Of a stretch of 64,000 bases of DNA, positions 57,358-64,000 are shown piece after piece. Source of the DNA: Aporhodopirellula rubra (GTDB taxonomy: Bacteria > Planctomycetota > Planctomycetia > Pirellulales > Pirellulaceae); contig NZ_JACHXU010000003.1 of the NCBI RefSeq assembly GCF_014192335.1, positions 1 through 64,000 on the forward strand, written 5' to 3'. Every line of letters begins with the position of its first letter. The stretch's first letter is position 1. The notes beneath the pieces are model-generated. The model had not been told where the DNA came from. It saw only the letters and a list, made by a program, of their open reading frames with translations, and searched no databases. The translations under genes and the position numbers were made by a program.

Positions 57358-57980
57358 CGGCTCGGCTGGGTTGTGCGTTGTTCCATCGACCGCTGCACGT
57401 ATTTGGCGAGCAGGTCGGTTTCCAGGTTCACGGTGTCCCCAACACTTCGTTTACCGAGTGTGGTGACCGCGAGGGTGTGTGGAATTAGGGCAACAGTGAA
57501 GAAATCGTCACCGACATCGACCACGGTGAGGCTGATGCCGTCGACGGTGATGCTGCCTTTCGGGACCACTTGGACGGAGAATTCGGTGGGGATGGAGAAT
57601 TTCAGGTTCGACCAGGGAGGATCGTCCACTCGTTCGATCAGTTGACCGGTGGCATCGACGTGGCCGGTGACGTAATGACCCCCCAAACGGTCACCGATGG
57701 CGAGGGCTCGTTCGAGATTGACCTGAGAGGTTCCGGCAACGAGTTTGCCCAGATTGGTGCGGCTGAGGGTTTCCTCGCCGGCCTCAAAGGAAAAAAGGTC
57801 CCCCTCGATCGCCACCACGGTGAGGCAGCATCCATTGATCGCGATGCTGTCGCCAATTTGCGTGTCGTCGGGGGTTCCGGGATTGCGAAACATCGGTGCG
57901 GCAACGGTGATGCGTTTGCCAGGGGGATCGTTTTCGATCGCGGCGACCGTGGCGAGAGTCTCAATCAGTCCGGTAAACAT
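57354..57980 (-). CDS. ribE: Riboflavin synthase, alpha subunit
   Basis: 208 residues from the ATG at 57980; earlier codons in the open frame are not conserved. Dismutates two 6,7-dimethyl-8-ribityllumazines to riboflavin. Two lumazine-binding repeats: [50 protein letters not shown], then [15 protein letters not shown] and [29 protein letters not shown]. The C-terminal [23 protein letters not shown] is typical. Translationally coupled to rsmA. Confidence 0.96.
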   Translation of the reverse strand: MFTGLIETLATVAAIENDPPGKRITVAAPMFRNPGTPDDTQIGDSIAINGCCLTVVAIEGDLFSFEAGEETLSRTNLGKLVAGTSQVNLERALAIGDRLGGHYVTGHVDATGQLIERVDDPPWSNLKFSIPTEFSVQVVPKGSITVDGISLTVVDVGDDFFTVALIPHTLAVTTLGKRSVGDTVNLETDLLAKYVQRSMEQRTTQPSR

Positions 57981-58214
57981 CGATAAGGGAGGTTGAAAGG
58001 TTGCTGGCGAAGGGTGACATGCTGCCGCGGGCAAGCCGGTTCGACAATCACGCCTGCGGGGTGTTCAATGCTGCCGTCATTGGACAAACTACGCGATGAA
58101 AACACAACGCCCAGCGTTTTGGCGGCCCCCCGTTTGTTTTGCGGTACATTTTGCGGCCGACCATCGGCTTATCCGATCACCTTTCTATTCCCCCATTACC
58201 TTCCAACCGATTAA

Positions 58215-59501
<1,287 letters not shown>

Positions 59502-59532
59502 TTCGAACCCTCGAGCTGATTACAGAAGTCTC

Positions 59533-59554
59533 CCCGACCGGTTCGCCGGTCGGG
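59533..59554 (+). terminator. Intrinsic-type hairpin after eno
   Basis: CCCGACCGG (59533-59541) and CCGGTCGGG (59546-59554) form a perfect 9-bp stem closed by the stable TTCG tetraloop. The T tract is short, so efficiency is uncertain. It lies 31 bases after the eno stop. Confidence 0.75.
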
Positions 59555-59808
59555 TTGAGCGGCTCTTTTCTACGTTTGTGGTCTCGTAGCGTCCCGCCTG
59601 GCGGACGTTACTCGAGACAAACAATCTGCACGTGTGAGCAGTACGCACCGCGTCTCTTTCATCTGGTCCCGTCTTTCATTCGATCCTGAATGTTTCACGG
59701 ATCCGTCTGCCGGGCAGCGAAAAACGAGCCTCTCATTCATGAGAGCTTGCGGTTTTGCAGTCTCATCGGACGTCCGTCGGGTACATTGCGGGACGTGCAC
59801 GCTGGTTG

Positions 59809-59841
59809 AAAATCGAATTGTTCGAGCGAATGTTCGATTTT
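59809..59841. promoter_or_regulatory. Nested palindrome upstream of the sigma operon
   Basis: AAAATCGAA (59809-59817) and TTCGATTTT (59833-59841) flank an inner TTCGAGCGAA palindrome (59821-59830). It lies about 80 bases before the sigma-factor start and could be an operator or a factor-independent stop for upstream read-through (T tract follows). Role inferred only. Confidence 0.4.
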
Positions 59842-59921
59842 TTGAAAATGGAATGCAAGATCTGTGGCGGGCATGCGTGTGACTCTTTGAACAGTCAACC
59901 TCGCCCACTCGGGACCGTGTT

Positions 59922-60557
59922 TTGAATTTCGATTCCGCCACCACCGAACCGCAGACTCGGGAGAGTTTGCTGGTGCGTCTGCGAAACGCGGACGACGAGC
60001 TGGCGTGGGCGGAGTTTGCCGCCGTCTATGAGCCCGTGATTTACCGCATGGTCCAGAGGCGTGGTCTGCAGGACGCGGACGCCCGCGAAATCGTGCAAGA
60101 AGTTTTGATGTCGGTCGCGGCTTCGATCAAGCGGTTTGATGTTTCTGCCAAAGGTTCGTTCCGCGGATGGCTCAGCCGGATCACGCGAAACGCGACGATC
60201 GATCGATTGCGGTCGGTTCAGTCGCGACGCGAAATGGTCGGAGGCAGCAGCGTGGCTCGAATGATGGACGCCGTTGTCTCAAACAACGGCGACGGGTCGG
60301 GCAATCGACACGACGCGGAATTATCCCACGAGTTCGATCGCGATCATCGGCAGCAGTTGTTTCGCTGGGCCGCTGGCAAGGTGCGATCACGAACGGGTGA
60401 AATCGGATGGATCGCGTTTTGGAAAACGGCGGTTGAGGAACAACCGATTGCGGAGGTGGCCTCTGAATTGGGGATCTCCGAGGGTGCGGTGTATGTCGCG
60501 CGGTGCCGGATTCTAAAGCGGATCCGCGAACTCGTTCATCAACGGAGCAATGATTGA
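59922..60557 (+). CDS. ECF-family sigma factor, first gene of a kinase operon
   Basis: 211 residues from a TTG start; no better ATG/GTG is in range and no strong Shine-Dalgarno exists. Region 2 (ELAWAEFAAVYEPVIYRMVQRRGLQDADAREIVQEVLMSV, WLSRITRNATIDRLRS) and region 4 (PIAEVASELGISEGAVYVARCRILKRIREL) are clear. The region between them (EMVGGSSVARMMDAVVSNNG) is longer than usual. The stop overlaps the kinase start by eight bases. Sigma factors genetically paired with Ser/Thr kinases are a recognised ECF group in planctomycetes, where the kinase is thought to control sigma activity. Confidence 0.9.
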   Translation: MNFDSATTEPQTRESLLVRLRNADDELAWAEFAAVYEPVIYRMVQRRGLQDADAREIVQEVLMSVAASIKRFDVSAKGSFRGWLSRITRNATIDRLRSVQSRREMVGGSSVARMMDAVVSNNGDGSGNRHDAELSHEFDRDHRQQLFRWAAGKVRSRTGEIGWIAFWKTAVEEQPIAEVASELGISEGAVYVARCRILKRIRELVHQRSND

Positions 60558-62091
60558 GAGCCTCATGATTGCAAAACAAAACCCTCACTTCGAAACGGAT
60601 ACGCTGCGAGAACTGCTTGACGAGCGATTGCCTCGCTCAGAAGCACAACGCATTGAGTCGCACCTCAACGATTGCGAGCATTGTCGAACGCAATTGCAGA
60701 ATGTTGCGGGAGAGTCGATGTGGTGGGACGAAACGATCGAGGTGCTGGGCAATAGCACGTTCATCGAGCCGACGCGTGAACGCGGTTCGCGCTCGTCGGC
60801 CGACGCATCGTCTCCGCTGCATTCGCTCGACGCGTCTTTGGATTGGATTCGTCCGCTGCTGCAACCGCTGCCCGATCGAGTCGCAGATGGTGAGGTTGTT
60901 GCGGATGCGATCGGGCGATTGGATCAGTACCTGATTGACGGTGTGATCGGACAAGGTGGGATGGGGGTGGTGTTGCGGGGAACCGATCCGGAACTGAATC
61001 GACCGGTCGCAATCAAAGTCCTCTCGCCTCATTTGGCTGGCGTGGGCGCGGCGCGGATGCGTTTCATGCGGGAGGCCCAAGCTGCCGCGGCGATCGTTCA
61101 CCCGTCAATCGTGCCGATTTACAGCGTCGTTCCGAACGGGAGATTGCCGTATTTGGTGATGCCATGCATCGCCGGTGGGAACTTGCAACAGCGTCTCGAT
61201 CGTGAGGGACCGTTGGAGCTGACCGAGGTGCTGCCGATCGGTTTGCAGGTCGCGGAAGGTTTGTCCGCCGCACACAAAAACAGTGTCATCCACCGAGACA
61301 TCAAGCCCGCGAACATCTTGGTCGAAGAAGGCAACGGCCGCGTCCTGATCAGCGATTTTGGACTCGCGCGAGCACTCGATGACGCCACGCTGACGTGCAG
61401 CGGAATGATTGCGGGGACGCCGCAGTACATGAGTCCCGAGCAGGCCCGCGGTGAGTCGTTGGACGCTCGCAGCGATTTGTTCAGCATGGGCAGTTTGCTC
61501 TACACGCTCGCAACAGGGCGACCGCCTTTCCGCGCCGAGTCGCCGCTCGGAGTGCTCCGCAAGATCACCGAAACGCGGGCCAAACCGATCCAAGAGATCA
61601 ACGAACGGATGCCGGATTGGTTTGATGTGTTGGTGTCGCGATTCATGGACCCCGATCTTTCACGCCGCATCGCTTCAGCAGACGATGCGGTCACACTTCT
61701 GCGTGAGGTGAACGCGCACTTACGTAACCCGACCGCCGATCGACTGCCGCGTTCGCTGTGCGAACATCGTCGTTCGCCGTCGCTGCGATCGATCGTTTCG
61801 GCGACTTGTTTACTGGCGATGGTCGTGGCTGTTGTGATGTGGATCAAAGGGCCGGCTGACCCGATGCCGTTTAAGCGAGAGATTGCGAGGCCTGTTGTCT
61901 CGTCACCGCCCACCGCGACCGCGCCGCAGAGCGTTCCTCTATCGCCCACGCGTTTCACGGACGAATGGGAAGCCGTCCATCTCAATACCGAACTGAAATC
62001 GATCCAGGGTGTGTTAGACGTGTTGGAAAGCCAGTTCGAAGAAAGCGAATCAACGATTGATACCGACCGAAACTCAGGAGATCAGAAATGA
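60550..62091 (+). CDS. Membrane Ser/Thr protein kinase (Hanks type) with N-terminal zinc anti-sigma motif
   Basis: 513 residues. The N-terminus has the ZAS signature His38-x3-Cys42-x2-Cys45 (HLNDCEHC) of zinc-binding anti-sigma factors. The kinase domain (126-390) is complete: IGQGGMGVV, VAIK (Lys156), VIHRDIKPANIL (Asp250), DFG (269-271) and GTPQYMSPEQARGE. A transmembrane helix at about 411-428 leaves about 85 residues outside. The protein could thus bind the sigma factor by the ZAS motif and sense the envelope. It overlaps both neighbours: the sigma stop by eight bases and the next gene by an ATGA. Confidence 0.93.
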   Translation: MIESLMIAKQNPHFETDTLRELLDERLPRSEAQRIESHLNDCEHCRTQLQNVAGESMWWDETIEVLGNSTFIEPTRERGSRSSADASSPLHSLDASLDWIRPLLQPLPDRVADGEVVADAIGRLDQYLIDGVIGQGGMGVVLRGTDPELNRPVAIKVLSPHLAGVGAARMRFMREAQAAAAIVHPSIVPIYSVVPNGRLPYLVMPCIAGGNLQQRLDREGPLELTEVLPIGLQVAEGLSAAHKNSVIHRDIKPANILVEEGNGRVLISDFGLARALDDATLTCSGMIAGTPQYMSPEQARGESLDARSDLFSMGSLLYTLATGRPPFRAESPLGVLRKITETRAKPIQEINERMPDWFDVLVSRFMDPDLSRRIASADDAVTLLREVNAHLRNPTADRLPRSLCEHRRSPSLRSIVSATCLLAMVVAVVMWIKGPADPMPFKREIARPVVSSPPTATAPQSVPLSPTRFTDEWEAVHLNTELKSIQGVLDVLESQFEESESTIDTDRNSGDQK

Positions 62092-63635
62092 AGGATGAAA
62101 ACCAAGTGGACTCATTGGGCACCGAGGCAACGTCGCGGCGGAACCGAAACGGGTGGCATGTTTTGCTCGCGGCTTTTTTAGCTCTTCCCGTAACGGCGAT
62201 TCTGGTTTGGTTGTGGATTCCTTCGTACTCCACGTCGGCGCAGGATCGCGATTCGAGACCCCGTTACCAAACACTGAGAACTGAACCACTTTCGTCGAAC
62301 ACGAGAGTATCTGATTGGAATCAGGCTCCACGGCCTATGACTGGGACACTCGATGCGGGGTCACGAAACAGCGGGAATCGTCAATCGGTGCCTGCGTCTG
62401 TTGCTCCCCCAGCATCCGATTTCGCCGCGAATCATCGTCTCGTTGTCGAGACCAGCTACCGCGAGGAAGCGTATCCGGTGACGGTGCCGTACACCGGTGA
62501 AAGCGGCAGACGGTCAACCAAAATGGAGACGAGAACACGGCGAGTTCCCGTCACAGTCCACCGCTGGGTCCCCGTAGACGGGAGTGCCGAACCGGATCAG
62601 ATGCGAGCCTATCACGACGAGCGGATCTTGATGCTCGCCGGGCAACTGCGTGATAAGCCCAGTTCCGACTCCGACTCCAAAGAGGAGGAGGCGAAGTTGA
62701 GTGAACTACGCAAGCGATTGGATGCCGAATTTGTGCGGATGCACGAACGGCAAGCGGCGGAAATCGAGGCAACGCAGAAACGCCTCAGTGCCGTGAAGGA
62801 GGTTCATGAAAAACGAGGTGAAAATCAATCGCAGATTGTTCAGCGACGAATCGACCAGCTTCTCGGCCGAAGGGATCCGCTCGATTGGAATTATCGTTCG
62901 CCCGCGGTCGTCACGCCGCCCGCACCCCAACCACCATCGGCAGCGGTTTGGAGTGCAGACTCACCTAATCAGAGATTCCCTACGTTTGAAAACCGTTTTC
63001 AGGCCCCTCAACCTTTACCTCCGCAACCCTATCCATCGACCTCGGCATTGCTGCAACCTCGTGAGCCTTCTTTCGGTAGTGCAGCTTTTCCGACGCCGAA
63101 CGTTTATCAACCGCCCGCCGCGTTGATTCCAAAAGAAGCGAGTGAGGCGACGGAGCCATCTCGTTTTGGGAACGTCAACGAAGTTTTCGAGGTGATCGCG
63201 AAGGCGAGCGAAGCCGAGTTGACGATCCAATCGACGAAGGTGCGGATGGATGAGGTCGCTGAGTTGTATAAGAAGGGGGCTCTTCCTCAGACGGAACTGC
63301 GAAAGGCGACGCTCGAACATGAGACGGCGAGAAAACGGTCGGCCGTGCTGCAGTTGCAGCTTCAGTCGATTCGGCGTGCATTGGCTCGTGAGGTTGAGAA
63401 CGCCGAGAGGCGATTGGAAGACATTGCTGAACAACACGAGTCGAGGGAATCACCATTGACGGCGGCCGAGGAAATCGCGATCCAGCTAGAAAGCCGCAGA
63501 GCCAATTCAGCGATGGAAGCCGCCAAGGATGCGTTGACGCAATTCGATGAAGCGATGCGACTCATTCCGTCCCGTGATGAAGTTCAGCAACCAAACGAAA
63601 CGCCTGAGGAGCTGAATCCCATTACGACCTACTGA
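62088..63635 (+). CDS. Membrane-anchored coiled-coil protein with a YTV-like segment
   Basis: 515 residues; the start ATG overlaps the kinase stop (ATGA). One transmembrane helix (about 22-46) places the rest outside. Residues 119-163 (VVETSYREEAYPVTVPYTG, then TKMETRTRRVPVTVHRWVPV) resemble one YTV unit plus one TRxVPV unit of the large YTV protein at 40057-42225. Long coiled-coil helices (RKRLDAEFVRMHERQAAEIEATQ; KAKMEAAKDALTQFDEAMRL) and a Pro-rich linker follow. This suggests a periplasmic sensor or cell-wall-contacting arm for the sigma-kinase system, but the link is by similarity read by eye. No named family recognised. Confidence 0.78.
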   Translation: MKDENQVDSLGTEATSRRNRNGWHVLLAAFLALPVTAILVWLWIPSYSTSAQDRDSRPRYQTLRTEPLSSNTRVSDWNQAPRPMTGTLDAGSRNSGNRQSVPASVAPPASDFAANHRLVVETSYREEAYPVTVPYTGESGRRSTKMETRTRRVPVTVHRWVPVDGSAEPDQMRAYHDERILMLAGQLRDKPSSDSDSKEEEAKLSELRKRLDAEFVRMHERQAAEIEATQKRLSAVKEVHEKRGENQSQIVQRRIDQLLGRRDPLDWNYRSPAVVTPPAPQPPSAAVWSADSPNQRFPTFENRFQAPQPLPPQPYPSTSALLQPREPSFGSAAFPTPNVYQPPAALIPKEASEATEPSRFGNVNEVFEVIAKASEAELTIQSTKVRMDEVAELYKKGALPQTELRKATLEHETARKRSAVLQLQLQSIRRALAREVENAERRLEDIAEQHESRESPLTAAEEIAIQLESRRANSAMEAAKDALTQFDEAMRLIPSRDEVQQPNETPEELNPITTY

Positions 63636-63742
63636 ACTCTTGTTTTGCGTGAAGCGGACGAGGTGACTCCGTTCGAAGGTGAGCGAGTCACCGTCGCGCG
63701 GAATGAGTTCGCGAGAGTGTTGCCACGGTAACAACACTGGCA

Positions 63743-64000
63743 TGCAATACGTTAAATTAATCGTATCGCAATCAGTCATCACTTTCGCCAACGCGTGGAT
63801 GCAAATGGATTCCATGGATCGAGCTTCGCGAATCGCAGTCTTCTTGCAATTTCTGCATGAAGCGAGCCGCCATGTGAAGAAAACGCGTGTGTCGTCCGAC
63901 GATCCGCAGGTCCAGTTGATTCGTGGTGCGGTTGAGGAACATTCGGTCGATGACCAAGGCAAGCCCGCGATGTATCAAAGGTTTGAGAGTGCTTTGTATG
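63743..64000 (+). CDS. Partial gene at the right edge
   Basis: A frame beginning at ATG 63743 (or ATG 63799) stays open for 86 codons to the window end. The visible part (SRIAVFLQFLHEASRHVKK, VQLIRGAVEEHSVDDQGKPAM) is mostly helical and charged with no motif I recognise. No Shine-Dalgarno is visible at either ATG. The leftward frames over this stretch look like shadows. Confidence 0.4.

Larger units (their letters stand above)
59502..59921. other. Intergenic region between eno and the ECF sigma operon
   Basis: About 420 bases. It holds the eno terminator (59533-59554) and a nested palindrome at 59809-59841 (see separate entries). An 82-residue rightward frame at 59634-59882 spans the palindrome and has no motif, so it is not called. 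Confidence 0.5.

Overview
The window looks like chromosome of a planctomycete, most likely Pirellulaceae (Rhodopirellula-like). The indications are a very large YTV-repeat secreted protein, a secreted formylglycine sulfatase, FHA-domain membrane proteins, an ECF sigma factor paired with a Hanks kinase that carries a zinc-binding anti-sigma motif, large secreted proteins of no recognised family, many starts without a clear Shine-Dalgarno sequence, and short palindromic repeats between genes. I see no phage, IS element or CRISPR array.

Layout. 0-9.3 kb: oversized signal peptidase I, a small histidine kinase, a PRMT-like methyltransferase, a membrane-anchored ECF sigma factor translationally coupled to a hydrolase-fold protein that lacks its catalytic residues, and an FHA protein. 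9.3-11.3 kb: gene-poor, with one small conserved-looking protein. 11.3-19 kb: ribosomal protein S1 behind a strong leader hairpin, a palindrome cluster, a TPR protein, and a double-FHA membrane protein with a protease-like tail followed by a secreted protein. 19-25 kb: heavy-metal handling (His/Cys-rich secreted protein, RND adaptor, RND pump). 25-34 kb: biotin ligase, an M90-type metallopeptidase with a SEC-C tail, a cytochrome c'-like protein, a Nudix hydrolase, cobalamin adenosyltransferase, a large secreted protein, the def-fmt pair and tRNA-Gln. 34-37.6 kb: two copies of a 117-bp repeat, CoA-binding protein and GNAT enzyme, a YdeI-type protein with an acetyltransferase, and a small HTH-like protein. 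37.9-42.3 kb: sulfatase and YTV protein. 43.5-49.5 kb: PAS-GAF-receiver protein, AlgH-family protein with a metallophosphatase, ketoacyl synthase III homologue and UDP-glucuronate decarboxylase-type enzyme. 49.9-55.8 kb: CPA2 antiporter with CBS domains, two secreted proteins (one PQQ-like propeller) and a thioredoxin-like protein. 56-59.5 kb: riboflavin synthase coupled to KsgA, then enolase. 59.9-63.6 kb: a tightly coupled operon of ECF sigma factor, ZAS-domain Ser/Thr kinase and a membrane coiled-coil protein.

How genes work together. Several pairs are fused at ATGA stop/start overlaps: sigma factor/pseudo-hydrolase, def/fmt, ribE/rsmA, kinase/coiled-coil protein. Two separate ECF systems sit in the window, one with its membrane anchor fused to the sigma factor and one with a kinase as the likely anti-sigma partner. 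The third gene of the second system carries a segment resembling the YTV and TRxVPV repeats of the large YTV protein, which hints that it senses or handles the envelope.

The best candidates for something new are the 59.9-63.6 kb sigma-kinase-coiled-coil operon, the sigma-TM fusion with its pseudo-hydrolase, the double-FHA pseudo-protease, and the signal peptidase with two inserted domains. All functions are inferred by reading the sequence; no database search was run.
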